A model generated the notes under the pieces. The model searched no databases, had not been told where the DNA came from, and was given only the letters and a program-made list of their open reading frames with translations. The translations under genes and the position numbers were made by a program. From assembly GCA_003640385.1 (NCBI GenBank), contig RCAB01000006.1, positions 620,001 through 684,000 of the forward strand: a stretch of DNA of 64,000 bases, in the 5' to 3' direction. Positions 24,025-37,248 of this stretch are shown here, piece after piece; position 1 is the stretch's first letter, and every line of letters starts with the position of its first letter. The DNA comes from Setaria digitata. Taxonomy: Eukaryota; Nematoda; Chromadorea; Rhabditida; Setariidae.

Positions 24025-27000
24025 TTGTGTGTGTATGTATGTGTGTTTGTGTATGTGTATGTATGTATGTGTATGAATATGTGCGTATGTATGATATCCT
24101 CGCATTTAAACATTTTATAAAATTTCCTTGTTTTTTTTTTTTTTTTTTGCACACTTTTCTATCCACATCATATGCCGTCATTTTGGTCATTTTATATTTG
24201 TTGTTCAAGTTAACAGTAACTCTCTAATGTATTTGTCGTTTCGCGCTCGCATCTCAGATTTTAGTTTTAATGGAAATTGGAATTTCAAGCTTCAAATTTC
24301 TCTGTGGTACCATTACCATGTAAATGCACAAATTGGTTTATGAGCTGCAGATTCTTCCATGTACAAGTATAATAAAAAATCAAGGTTTGAATTTCTCGAG
24401 GAATACGTGAGAGGCATGAGGTGAAGATAGGATATTGGTAAAGATATTGTTTATCTAAAGTGAGCAGAGATACATTTCCTTTCGTTTACCGACTGCTGTA
24501 GCATTTAGCGAATTTATTTTTCAAATTTCATCTCTTTCTAAATTAAATTTTTGCAGTGTCTAGTGCGTGTTTTCTGGGATTGGTTTTAGTAAATAACTAG
24601 AATTGAGGATTACTACTAAATTAGGTTTGTGGACTAAACTCCCAACTGACTATCGAGGATACATTTAATTGGTTGGACTGTTCATGAGTTACTGCTAAAA
24701 ATAATCTTATATAGTCTGTATTGGTATATTTAAGTGGGTTCATGATACTTTGTAACCTCCAGCTTCGTTTTTCAACGAATCATATGTTTTACATTTCTTA
24801 CAGAAAATAACTAGCATCGGACTGCTGTACAGTTGTTTTGTTTGCTAAATCCATCAACAGTTTTTGTTACTTGGTTTCGATATGTCGCTACTACCAAGCA
24901 CTGCTCTTCTGCGAGCTTGGAAAATTGTTCTCATCCTCGAATATTTTTTCATGTATGGAATATTGTTACTGTTTACATGTTTTAGCTAAAAATCGCGATT
25001 TTCATTTTTGGATCGCAAAATCTTCTGTACAGACAAAAAACAAAAATGAGCTTCCAATTTTTCAGATGCATGGACCTTAGTTCATTCTTTTTTGCCGCCC
25101 CGTTAACCATATTTTCCAGACAGACTGAGTCTCTAAATTACAGGAGAACCATGTCTTATTGTTTTCCAAAAACGTTTTGTAAAAATTTAGATATTACTCA
25201 TTTTTACCATGAGCTTTTCCTTTGCTTTGCAAGGAATTTACATTTTGTAGGGGAAATTGCTTGCTCTGTATAACTACTTTTTTTTCTTTTTAACTTAAGA
25301 ACTGTAAAAGTGCTCCTAGATTTGTTCGGAAGTTTGTGAATCATTGATAATGAATTTTAGTTTCCCTAAGAGAACTGTGCGGGATTTATCATTTTGCTGA
25401 AAGTCATAGGTTTTTGACGGAAAAAGAAAGGCAGTGTTATGAAGAGATTTTCATACATAATATGTCATTTCACTATGTATTTTTTCGGAATAAAAACTTA
25501 CCATTCATTCTCTTTTGCATTTTTATTTACTGTTTTCCATTTATTCTGTGGACTGGAAATTCATGTATGCTTCTTTGAAAACTATGTGAGACAAGCAATA
25601 ATTTATGGAGGTCTCCACTGGTCCCATCCAACTTCCATGTTCATATGCTCTTTGTATTATCTGGCGATTTTTTTTTTCTTGATTCGTTGCTGAATAGCTT
25701 AATTATGCATGTACTCTTGAGTTTAAGTAATTATAGGAAATTTGAACTGCGCGAAGACTTATGCTTAATTTGTTTTGCAAAGGCGGAGTGGACTTCTTTC
25801 TTTAGGTACTGCTATGGTAGAAGTGACATGCAGTTCCCGTCCATCTTCAGACTATGCATGGGCTTGCTTGGCCGGAAGCCTACTGTCAGTCCGGATCATT
25901 TACTGAGATGAATTGCTTGAGGAAAATTGAATAATATAGGGCTGGAATGTGACCTAGATTACATCATGTTCCAGTATACGCTGATTCCCATCGTATCAAC
26001 ATAACTTTCCAGTTTTTTTGAACACTTTTTCGAGAGGCGTTTTGACGCACTTCTAAGACGCCTGGTATACAAAGTAATCTTTTTCGTTTGTGCAGGGATG
26101 AATGAGAAGCGCTGTTTCAGAAGGGTGATTGGTAGTACTTGCAGAACTCCATTTAGCGGTTTAATTTACGATCTGGTGATAACAATATTCATTAAAAACG
26201 TTTCGATATGAAAATTTATGAACTTCTTAAAGTAGCTAGAGGATAGTTTCACTGTTAACCTTGTTAAAATTCCTTTGAATGTCAAAACTCCAAATTTCAT
26301 TGACTGGATTCCAGAGTCCAAATTTTTCCTAATTGTCGGACTTGAACTTCGAACTCCTCCCCTTAAATCATTTAGAACATTCCACTGATTACTGTGTTTC
26401 AGTTTAATGTGAGACTCGAAGCTTACCGTCAAGTTTGTATAATCTGGTGTATTGTATGATCAATATTTCGGACAGCAAGTAATTTAGGTACGAAACCACC
26501 ACAAGGATGGGATATGTTGAATCTATAAAGTATTAGGGATTTACAAATCATTCTTCGCTCCTTAAAACGTGCTACTTTTTGAACTGTAAAACGTCGGTAA
26601 ATCTTTATGCTGAGAATCAACTTCCATATTTCAAATTTCACCCAGGAGACTGTATTACATCATATAAACGCAAATAATTCGAGATGAGAGGGACTGGTTT
26701 AAATATGAGTAACTAGTGAGTAGTAAAATTTACAACTATATGGATTATGCTTACAGAGAATCATAGAGCAAGCAGCAAAGTTGAAACAGTACAGAATATT
26801 CAGATGGATTGAAAAATTTCTCTTCACTTCTCTTTCATTGGAAAGTTTTACAAATATGCTTTTCAAGATAAATGTCTACGGATAACAAGAGAGAAAACAC
26901 ATGAATAAAAAATCTTATGAAATGTTGAAATATTTAAGATGTGACTCACTTGATGTCACACACCACGCGTGGAAGAAGGCATAAAGTGATGAATTCTGAA

Positions 27001-28195
27001 GATGTGTAAACCATGGGATGGCGGTATTTTGGCAAAAAGTAAAAATCATTTAGCAAAAACTGGAAAGAAAAAATCTACGTTGGCTAGAAAAACCCAAAAA
27101 TAACTACACGCGTTAAGTATAGTTAAAATCTCATGTGACGGAGGGATTCTTAAAACTTGAGGTCCAGCTCGATCAAATGTCTTGAAAACTAATACGCATA
27201 TTGCAGTGGTCGAGTTCAAGCCAAAAATCTGAAGGGGTGATTTGTACAACTATTTATGCTTCCTGCAGTCTCAGGAGTTTATTTCCAAAAGTCTGAGCCA
27301 GTGAACTCTCATTTGAGGCTAGAGGTCAAGTGTTTCCAATCCAAAAAGCGAGGCAACTAGATCTCGTATTGAAGTCACTTTGAAAAATGAATACATGGCA
27401 GGAATTTTTTAGACCTCGGCACAAATGCTTTCACTGTTTCGGAGAAATCCTTCATAATATGGTACCATCAGAACTTCCAGTTTATCAGTCATTAGGGAAA
27501 GTTTTGCGCCTGGTATTCTAGCAGTTGGGGAATCTAAATGTCGAACACGAAAAATAAAGTCAAATCAATCAGCAAGTAAAATTTTTTGCTGCACTACGGA
27601 ATTCTACTGCGCAAGAAAAACACCAAATATATCAAAAGCGAAATGTTGAAAAATTTCTGAGTAGTAACCTCATTGCAAGCTTCAAAAAAAAAAAAAAAAA
27701 GCATTGGTAAGTTTAATGACTTCGGAGTACTAAGAAGTTTTTTTTTTTTTGGTGAAAAAAAAAAAAAGTTTTTTTTTTTTCGTGAAACACAAAATCTCTG
27801 CTGTCTTTGTATGCTACAAATATTTCACAGAGTTGGGTAGCAAGTAACCTTGAGCGGAACTTTGCGCTTTTCAAAACGTTATGATGAGAAACAGTGGTTA
27901 GCCAACCAGGACTTGAAAAAGCACGGGGAACTTTGGCAAAAAAAAAGGATTGGACTTCCTTCGTAATCAATAAATTTCATGTGCACTACCCATTTTTCAA
28001 AGTAAGAAATATGCAAAAAATGAGGAAGATAAAGGAATACAAAGATTTTCACTAATTAAGAAAATCTCTACGCAACAGTTCGTATAAAATTTTTGTGATG
28101 GGGTTCTGACCTAAGCAGAACCCTCCGAGATTGATGGTCATACTACTGATGGTTTTATGCTTCAATATTGAACAGTCATTAAGTCCACCCCTTTC
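23492..28195. other. Intergenic, no gene recognised
   Basis: About 4.7 kb between the SET 3' end and the tail of the coiled-coil gene. It contains the GT microsatellite and scattered open frames of 60-90 codons on both strands, none with splice context or a recognisable motif. One minus-strand frame (27713-27970) reads protein-like at its start (KVPRAFSSPGWLTTVSHH) but runs into mirrored A and T tracts. Confidence 0.5.
23939..24080. repeat. GT/CA microsatellite
   Basis: A nearly pure (GT)n run on the plus strand from about 23950 to 24016, with degenerate TGTG and TATG units on both sides. It creates spurious CV and TH repeat open frames on the two strands. Confidence 0.97.
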
Positions 28196-30704
28196 TTACT
28201 GCAACTGTTCGATATGCACTGGCTGGTCATTCTGGATGTATTCGTGAAGGATCTGAAGGAAACAGCAGTGTTAAAATCATGAAGGATTAATGAAATAGAG
28301 GTGATTCTTTTTTAATTAAAGAAAATGGACTAAAACTATGAACTAAAAAAAGTTGAATTGTATAGGGTTTACTTTTACAATTTCTTCCAAATCCAACACT
28401 TCCTTATGTTCCCTTTCATATCGTTCTTCAGCTTCTTCTAGCTGTTTTTTTAGTGCCTGTATCAGAAGGAATCAAGAACAATAAGATTTGTGCAAAAATA
28501 AATTTATCATTCCAATGAAAGATATCCGCTGATCAACAAAAATAATTCTTCCCACACTAAATTTTAAATTTAATAATTAGAGCAGATAACACTAAAAAAC
28601 TGACTTCGATCAGTTGGTCTTTTTCATGCAACGAAGAAGCCAAAGCTTGTTCATTAGCAACATTTGATCCAAAGCAGCTTAAGTCACCTAAAATTTCAAT
28701 ATACTAACTAATTAATAAAAGTATCCTTGGTTTTAAGCACATATGTTTCACGCAGTAGTTTTCATGATCAAAAAGAATTTAGGTGTAAAAATGGCATCTA
28801 CACTGCTTTAGGCTTCTCAAAGGGATTTATCTTGACAGATATCCTTGTAGTACAGTTGCTCCCACATTATCAGATTAGAAAGATCCTTTGAATGGAAGTG
28901 AAGGAAAATTTGCACGACCGCAAAATTACATAGAATATGTACCGCTATTTCGAAGTTGTATAACTGTAGCTTGTAAAACTTTGATAATGTCATCTCGCTC
29001 AATTTTGCCAGCAACTTCTTCGTCTACTTTCATCCTGAAATTCTTAAATTTCCCTAGCAAGCCCAACAAGAAACAACAGCTCACACTCGAATTCTTCAAA
29101 AAATTGTTGGAAATATACTTACACACCTGCATTCATTGAGAACGCGTTGAGTCTCTTCCAGTTCTGCACTAAAATGAATTTTCTGGGCAATTTCCTCATC
29201 CAATCTACGGCGCAACATTTCAATCTAAAGTATTATCACAGTTGTTAGGAAATAAACGAAATGAAGGCCCTACATAGAAGAAGAAAACTTATTTGTTCGT
29301 TCTTTTTTTCGCATGCTTTTCGTAATAACTCATTTTCTTCATTAGCTAACTGTTGGGCAACTTGATAATCCGTTCGAATTGATTCGACTGCACTGACAGG
29401 ATCTTCTGCAAAATTTCTTTAGATTTAGAAATGTGTGCATCTAAGCAAAGACTTCTGCTGGTTTTTCCACATTTAGATTTAAACATTTCATCAAGGTACG
29501 GAATATGGGATTGCTGGATAGCATTGAAATATTATAATATGTGCAACATGCCACACCTGACTTGAACAAACGCAGCTATTTAAATTTTAGATAAATTTCA
29601 AAAAATAAATTCTCAAAATAAAATAAATTTAAAATAAACTCCAAATTTTAAAAATTCAGTTCTTCTGTAAAATTACCGTGAAAATGATGCAACAAAAGGC
29701 ATGTACTATCAATTGAGGATGTCTTAACAATGTTTTCCAAGTTAACATTAGTTTTCCCATCAATGTCATCATCTGCCTTCAGGCTATTATTTGCTAGTGG
29801 CGTGGTATTATCAGCCTCTTCATTCGTTCCAGCCCCTGCACCAGAATATTTTCCGGTAACAGTGTCAACGCCATTGCCAATTTGTATATCATACAAAGGT
29901 ACTTCTGAACTAGTTTCCAACGACATCGAACGTAGTGTATCAGTCAAACTGCCGATTACCTAAAATGGGAAATTTCTGAGTTTGAAGAAATTTCTGATAA
30001 TCTAAAGCTGCTTAGCATACATTTACCAAAACCTCTTCATCTGGATGTGTAGGAAGTATCGAATCAGACTTAAACAAATGAGTCTGGGAAATCTCATTTA
30101 GGAATAATACGGTGTACATGCAGAAAATCCTCAAAACGCTTTGTGAGGAGCAGCAATGTCAAGAAAGTCGAGTCATAGACGGTATATCTTTGCAAAAGTT
30201 CTACAGAGAGAATAAAAAAAACAGTGTGCATTAATACGGTCGTGCAACAATGAATTAATGAAAACCTACTTAAAAACAGATTACATGAAGCGGTAGGGAT
30301 ATTGGTGCGCGTATTACTACTAATGTTCAGCCATGTTTAACAGAAAACACAATCACTCATGGAGAAGAAGCAAAATGGATGGAGAGCCCCAACGATAAAT
30401 AATTCGTTTTTTTTTTTTTTTTTTTTTAAATTAAAAGCTGATTCATATTATTAGATACCAAAACATTTATGCAACAATGAAGAGATGGATTTGGACAGAT
30501 CTCAAAGAACATGGTATACGCCGCTCAAATTATTGCCGAGCTATGAATAGTAAATAGTATGATTTAAAAATCATAACATGGAAGAATACTGCACAGAACG
30601 CATACCTCAAAATCATCATCGACCAAAGAACTAATATCGTAGCTAGTAACGCCAATCTGTGCACTAAGGTCAAAATGACTTTGGCATATGTTATTGGAGG
30701 CCAT
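28196..30704 (-). CDS. Coiled-coil protein, function unknown
   Basis: Not assigned to a family. Nine exons: 30704-30606, 30083-30027, 29959-29677, 29405-29293, 29224-29127, 29034-28943, 28687-28605, 28456-28373, 28252-28196, giving 321 residues with all phases agreeing. The N-terminal 160 residues are polar, Ser/Asp-rich and likely disordered (start MASNNICQSHFDLS; contains SLVDDDFE and NEEADNTTPL). From about residue 150 the protein is a long heptad coiled coil with NEENELLRKACEKKNEQ, EMLRRRLDEEIAQK and KKQLEEAEERYEREHKE, ending HEYIQNDQPVHIEQLQ. The layout is like that of centrosomal or vesicle-tether proteins, but that is only resemblance. The intron after exon 29405-29293 appears to start with AT instead of GT. 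A CAG acceptor lies two bases before the GCAGG that precedes the ATG, so a 5' leader exon or a spliced leader is likely. It lies downstream of Hikeshi on the same strand. Confidence 0.85.
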
Positions 30705-32273
30705 CCTGCTACCTGAAAGAATTTTATTCCCCCCTTGAGTGGAGAAAAATCATTAATCTAAATCACAGAATTTACAGAACATGATACCATGAATAAAATA
30801 CCGGACAGGGTCAAACAAGCAAACTATTAATAATCTAAAATTCGAAGCATTCTGTTTTAGTTTACAGTAATATTTAAAGCAAACACTTCCAATACAGAAT
30901 TAGGGAGCGAAAAATCAGCAAACAAGCAAAGGACTTAATACTTATGAAGATGGCGATTAATTTTTAATAATTACAAATTTTCATAATTATATCCCCAGAT
31001 GACAAATGTCCTCTTTCCCTTTCTCTACTAAAACACAATAAATTAATAACAACGAATTGAATCCTCAAAATGGACCAACTCTCGGTTCAATACAACTAAC
31101 TAGCTGTTCAAAGTGCAAAAGAGCGCAACACATCCTTCAAGCTCATCATTCCTCAATGAATCATACAGCATAGTACATGTCCATTAGTTTGTATGAAGCG
31201 ACATTTGTGATGTAACAATTCAATACATTTCACTCCAGAACAGTTTTGCTTATAACTACACTACAACTGAGGCCAACAGGACTTAGTAAGCACAGTCCAC
31301 GACAATTTGGAACTCTCGAAGGTCTCAATTATTATGATTCAGAAGTTTCGACTAGCTTTATTTTGCTTATTACACATAACTTCTTCCTCCTCACTCTAAC
31401 CACCATGCTAATATTACTGACTCTTAATAACAATATTACTTGCAAAGTTAGGATCTCGCTCAGAGCAGTACAAAATGACAGGGTGAAAAACTGATCGATC
31501 TATTTCAAAACACCGAACTGTAGGACGAAAATGTCAAGCAACAACTCTATAACAAGGCTTATTTAAACATTGACCTCTATAATAAGGCTCTGTCAGGTCA
31601 AAAACCGTAGATGATGAAGGCATATAATAAGTCACAGCCCTAGCTTTTTGAAATCAAATGTTTTTTTTTTTTAAAAAAAAAAAGAGAGAACTTTATCGGA
31701 ACTGATCCCTGTACGCACAATACATGTTGTGAAGTAAGTTAAATACACTGCTTAGGTAATCAATATTCAAAGTTTCCAAAACTTCAAGGAATTTTCATTT
31801 CAAAAACCCCGTTCAACTGAACGTAATTGTGGGAAATATTGACAATCACATGACGGTGGCAACCTGTGACGAAAACTACAAATAGCCCACATGCAGCAAT
31901 AATGAACGAAATCAATTTGTCGACCGATGGATTCATGTCTGTGGAGAGAAAATATGTGAAATCATTAACACCGAATCCTAAAAGAATATTTGCAGCAAAG
32001 CTATGTATTTGTCCACTATGTCTGAATAACCTAATACCGCTTACAACATACAGTAAATTGAATTATTCCGATGAGAAGAGGAATAAAATATCATGAACAT
32101 GTAGTGAAGAAAAGGTACCACAAATGACTGCTGGAAAGAGAATTAAAAAAAAATTAAACAATAAAAACACAAGCACGTCCTTTTCGAGAAAGCAAATGGA
32201 ACTGATTATTGAACGACCAATTATGTTAGTGAAAAAACGGTTACAACAGAAACAAAACAAAAATATGGAAAGT
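30705..32273. other. Intergenic, nothing clear
   Basis: About 1.6 kb between Hikeshi and the coiled-coil gene, both on the minus strand. It contains T/A homopolymers (about 31660-31684) and one plus-strand open frame of 76 codons without recognisable content. Promoter and leader of the coiled-coil gene are probably here. Confidence 0.5.
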
Positions 32274-33795
32274 TCATGAAAGACTTTTCCAGAATTCAGG
32301 ATTTTGTTGTAATCGTCGAGAAAAATTAGTGTACCAACTCTGCACAGCAGAAGCTGAAATGAAATCCGTGGATTCTCCGGGGTTTTCTGGTCGAGGTAAA
32401 CGAACAGCAAACGACTGCAGATGGTTAACAAAATTTTGCAACATCTTCTCCGCAAATTCCATGAACGAAGACTACAAATTCATATTCATTTGCCATTAAT
32501 AGATGATATTATCATTCTAACTGTAACAATTCCATTTATACAATGAAACGACACACCCCAAGCTATCTCACAGATCTAACTGGAAAAATGTTAATCACAG
32601 TGTTATGGGCTAGACCAAATTTGAACTCTAATTAGTCCAATACCGTTATCCCATACCTGCTGACTAACAGTCGTTCCCTCAGCAGGAACTTTACTCGTTA
32701 TAACTGCAAGTGGTTCTACGCTAATACCAATCTGAGCATTGCCAGCTACACTGCCACTCGTCGACAAGTTTGATACAAACAAACCGCCATGTACAGCATC
32801 CATTTTATGAAGCTAGAATGTGCAGTGGTTATTTACATCTTCAGAAAATAAATAAGGCTTCCAAGTCTTCATTGTTCTCCGCGGTTCGATTCTAATTCAG
32901 TGATTTTGGCACATCTACGCAGATTATTCACTTCCCAGATATTTCAATATTTACTTGAGCAACTCGAAATATAGCACTTGGTTTATCATTTGCAATGTAT
33001 CCGAGATAATGCCAGTTCGTTTCCGTTCCGATTTTAGGCCATCGGATGTAAACTAAAAGTTATCAATATTAATCATGAATTAATGAAATATTTAAGAAAT
33101 CCTAACTTTCAAGCAACTTTTCTTCCAGAACGAGTTCTATTTATTTTTATACCGCTTGGTTTTTTCCCTTCCCTTAAATGTAAAATGCGGTTCAGTTTGA
33201 TATGAGCACTAGTCAAGAATCGTTGGCCCAATACAATGAACTTAATAACTAACAAAATTCACCACGATAAATGTGACCACATACCACTGCCAGCCATGTC
33301 TGCAGGAAATGGTGCAATCCCTGTCAGGAACACGACAACATGATTTGCCGAACTGGAATCACCCATTTCAATAACAAATTCTGTCCTGCTAACTTGAACG
33401 AAGTCTGTCTGAATCTATAAGTGAGATACATACAAGTTAATAACAGCAACTTCAAGTACCATGCTTCTGACAATATCTGGAGAACAGGTAGTCCCTAATA
33501 ACTCAGTTAAATGATAATTTAAATATGAAGGCCTACGCCAGGCACCCTCTAAGGAACAAGTTTTCGTACTCAGCATGAATGTATATCCTACTGCATTTGA
33601 ATAAGATCATAATATAACCTCTTTTAAGGATATGTGAAGCTAAGAAATCTTCAGCTGAAAATCAACCAGTATTTCGCCACAAATAGGCAAAACAGAGCCC
33701 TCAGACATTACTGGAGGAATGTAAAAGAGTTGCATGTATCTTACCGGACGACCAGCCGTAATCACTCCAAACACTTTTGTTAGCTGATTCTCCAT
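32274..33795 (-). CDS. HIKESHI: Hikeshi, Hsp70 nuclear import carrier (OPI10 family)
   Basis: Hikeshi carries Hsp70 through the nuclear pore under heat stress by binding FG nucleoporins; the family is also called OPI10 or C11orf73. Five exons: 33795-33745, 33414-33285, 33052-32955, 32812-32657, 32471-32274, giving 210 residues (human 197), all in phase from ATG to TGA. Conserved stretches: KVFGVITAGRPIQTDFVQV, SSSANHVVVFLTGIAPFP, a GSVYIRWP strand, WHYLGYIANDKPSAIFRV, AQIGISVEPLAVI, the C-terminal helix MEFAEKMLQNFVNHLQSFAV and WYTNFSRRLQQNPEFWKSL. Nothing is missing compared with the family. The start ATG opens the first conserved strand with only MENQLT before it, as in other members. Confidence 0.96.
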
Positions 33796-36700
33796 TTAAT
33801 AAGAAACATCAGGATAAGAAACTAGCACAACCACAATACATCCTGATACTAACAGCATCCTCCTCTTCATTCGTAATTGAGAGAACCCACTCACCGACCG
33901 TAATCACGAAACTGTTTTAGGACCGTTTATTTAAATTTTGTGGGTACACATGATTGTTCCATGAATGTGTTTGGAGTTCATTCTCACAGTTCTCTTTATT
34001 CAAATGAAAGACGTTTGTTGCTGATTGCTGAAGAATCATAAGATTAGTTCAATTAAGTATCTTCTTAAGGAAATGGTGTAAGTTAGAGTTAGAAGACTTG
34101 ATAGTCGAATTCAGACAAAGTAGAAGCGAAACTGTTAACTTTGATCAACATTTTATTGCATCATTCAAACAAAGATCCTTTGCCTGTTATTGTTATCATT
34201 AGTTGCATGTAATAATGTTTAAGGAAGTACAAATGTTGCGTTCACTCGCTTTTTTCATTTTCGAATCATTAACCACTTTTCATTTTCTAGTTGGAGTGAT
34301 TCGTTTTTATGCCCTCTTACCAGAACAGCATCAAGATATTGTCATTCACTCAAGTGAATTTAGATACTGAGAATAAAATCGAAGTAGCAGTATTTTTCGG
34401 ATAAATCAGAAACATAGAAATACATATAAGAAAAAAAGTGAAGAAATTTTGCTAATAACAGTAGACAGAAATATACTCTGCTCTATCGAGCTATTCCTCA
34501 AAACGAACCTTCGCCCAAAATACACGGCACTAATCAGTTATTGCTTAGCCTCGTTAATTTTCGCTAAATGGAAGTTGGCAGTATCACGAATTTACTACTC
34601 ATTTGCTATTTTGGATAGAGTAGAATTGTTGTTTATCAGAAAAACATGTCAATGTCGGAATCTTTTAGAAATAGTGTTATTGATGCCAGGAATGTGAATG
34701 AATACCCGTTGGAGTTCAACAGAATTTTCGTAATTCAATAAAATATTATTGGTACAGCAAACTCAGAAATGAAGAAAGCATCGGGTATTCACAGTATGTT
34801 GTGTTTCTCGGTATTTACAGTGTACAACACTCTTTAGACAAGCACTCAGACTGATTTCGAATCATTTAGATTAGCTGCTTAATCAAATATTTACCTGCTG
34901 ATTCATATCATAAGGTATTAGACTGCAACTGAAACAGGAAGAAGTTCTGCTGTAAGAAGCTTTCGTACTTCCTACATTCTGTTCATTTTGTTAATTATTT
35001 TTGGTGTGTGAAATAGTATTATAAGTAAGAAATGTTACCAAACTGTCAAAACACGGGTAATGGAAGAACAAAAATTTACTTGTCCAGTTATGGGGTAAAA
35101 TGATCCGAAATATCACTTATTCCCCAATTATTTTTGAACATGATATAAATGGCATTTATCCTTTTTTTTTTTTTTTTTTCATTACTGATGATTATTCAGA
35201 AAAAAGTATCCTTTATGCATTGCTTCTCCTCATACGTCTTTATAAAAAAGTATCACTTTTACCGATTTCCTCTCATACCCATCCTCAGTTTCTCTAAAGA
35301 TTTTTCTAAAATATTTCAACCATGAACACTTTTTACTATTATTCTTGCATTCTCAATTTTCATCGGTTGTTTTGAGAAAACAAAAACGATGTGTAAGATA
35401 TTTCCACTTAGCTGCACAGTTTGAGTTATCCTTGACTTCCTTCTTCAAGAATATATTTCTTCAGGAAATTTTTTCTCCAAAATTTTTCGGTTGCTCCATG
35501 CTATCTTCTTATGTTTTCATCTATTGCAGAGAAACAGTTTTCCTACCTGTGTATCTTTTTATGATGTCTACAAATTTAAGTTCTTCCAAATAAATTTAAA
35601 TGCGCAGTGGATAAAATAATAATGATAAAAAACGTAATGCAACATTTTTAATTCAAATATATTTGTTTTTTAATCACGAAGTAGGTTCATATAATAAATT
35701 TTCCAGCGGCATCATGAAAAAAAAAAGTTGAAAAGTGAAAACTGTCATTTTTAATTTTATTTATTTATTTCATCTATTTATCTAATTAATTTGATTTAAT
35801 TCACTTAATTTAATTCGTCCAATTAATCCAGTTTAGTTTATTTAATTGATTAATTCAGCCATTTAATCAATTGAGTTAATTAATCTAATTGATTTAATTA
35901 ATCATCTTATTCCCTTCGTCTGTTTGATTATTTTAATCTAATTCATTTAATTTATTCAATTAATTTACTTGGTTGGTTAATTCATTTATACATTCATTTG
36001 TTTACTTATTTGTTTGTTTAACCATCTATCACATAGTTCCCGAAATTTGTAAGGATTCAACAGATTTTCAAAAATGAATGTAGGAAGATTTCACTTATTG
36101 GAAGTTTCATGGATTTCATTTTTCAGCGCTTGGTTGCAACTTAATTATCGTTTACGTAAATGTAAGCATTTATGTATCATTTTGGCAATCCATTTCTTGA
36201 CAGTCATTTTCTTGCAGAACTTACCATCAGCGCTAACAGGAAAGCCATCAATTACCGGTTGTCCAGAAAATACATCACAAAAAACATTTTGTTTAGATAT
36301 TTGATTAATCAAAGACAAAAACTTTCTGTCTGAATAAACTACGTTTCGTTGTTTGGAATAGCTGTTGTGAGGTAATTGTGAGTTGAAAATAGTTTTATTT
36401 GAACCTCAAATTAAATAACTAATTTGTTAAATTCGTTTACTTTCACACAGTGACTATTTTAATCTAAAATCAAATATAAAATATATTGTACAACAATTCA
36501 TTACATAGTTGAAAATCCACTCATACTCTGTTTGACGTTAACACTGAGAAAATAACCGGATATCGGAACTGACACGAATTGATGCACACATCTCTATTCG
36601 ATGTCGAAGATGTGCTGCATGGTGCATTTTTCCTAGACTCGACACACTGAAGATTTTGACCTAAGCATCAGATAACTTTCAATTTGGAGGTACAAACTTA

Positions 36701-37248
36701 GACTTAAAAAGTTTGAAGGCTCCGACTTCATCTAAAACCTGGCATTTTCCATTTCATTTTTTCCAACATTTCATTTGAAATTCAATTGTTTATAGCCACT
36801 GAAAATAGTGCAGGTAGTATGTCCGTATTACTTACTAATATATAAGTCAAGGCATGCTGTGAAAGACTGAATGGTGACCAAATTTTTCATTTGTCTGACC
36901 ATTTGATTGATCAAAAGCAGAAATTCCCAGTTCGTGATTTATCGTTACTATTCTTTTCAGAAGTGAGGAGGTAAGTATGTGCAATCAATCTACATGGTAA
37001 AGGTTATGTAGATATATTCGCGTGAGCTTTTCTTCTGGGAATTAGACATATTACATCTACACTATTTGCGATTTGCAACAACTATCCACAATTATCATTT
37101 CCGTTTTGTCAAACACATAATCATCAATTTCTTTATTTTCATAATTCTTCGGTCAGAAAATTGGGAACTAAAATGTCACAGTAACTTGGTTTTTCATCTT
37201 TTATTTTTGACTTCTTTATAAACTTGAAAATAGTTTCAGAAACCTTAA
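33796..37248. other. Intergenic, no secure gene
   Basis: About 3.4 kb between the Hikeshi start and the collagen stop. Weak plus-strand candidate: an open frame at 36074-36304 whose last 29 codons follow a CTTGCAG acceptor (NLPSALTGKPSITGCPEN, then TSQKTFCLDI and stop). I could not link it to other exons. The TTAAT-rich repeat lies inside this stretch. Confidence 0.45.
35750..36020. repeat. Degenerate TTAATT/TTTAATT low-complexity tract
   Basis: About 270 bases made almost only of imperfect units such as TTTAATT, ATTAATT and TTATTTATT, with short TTAATTAA palindromes. No unit is long enough to be a satellite monomer. It looks like slippage-derived AT-rich DNA. Confidence 0.75.

Noticed and set aside
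23842..24227. Open frames made of TH or CV repeats on both strands.
   Set aside because: They are translations of the GT/CA microsatellite.
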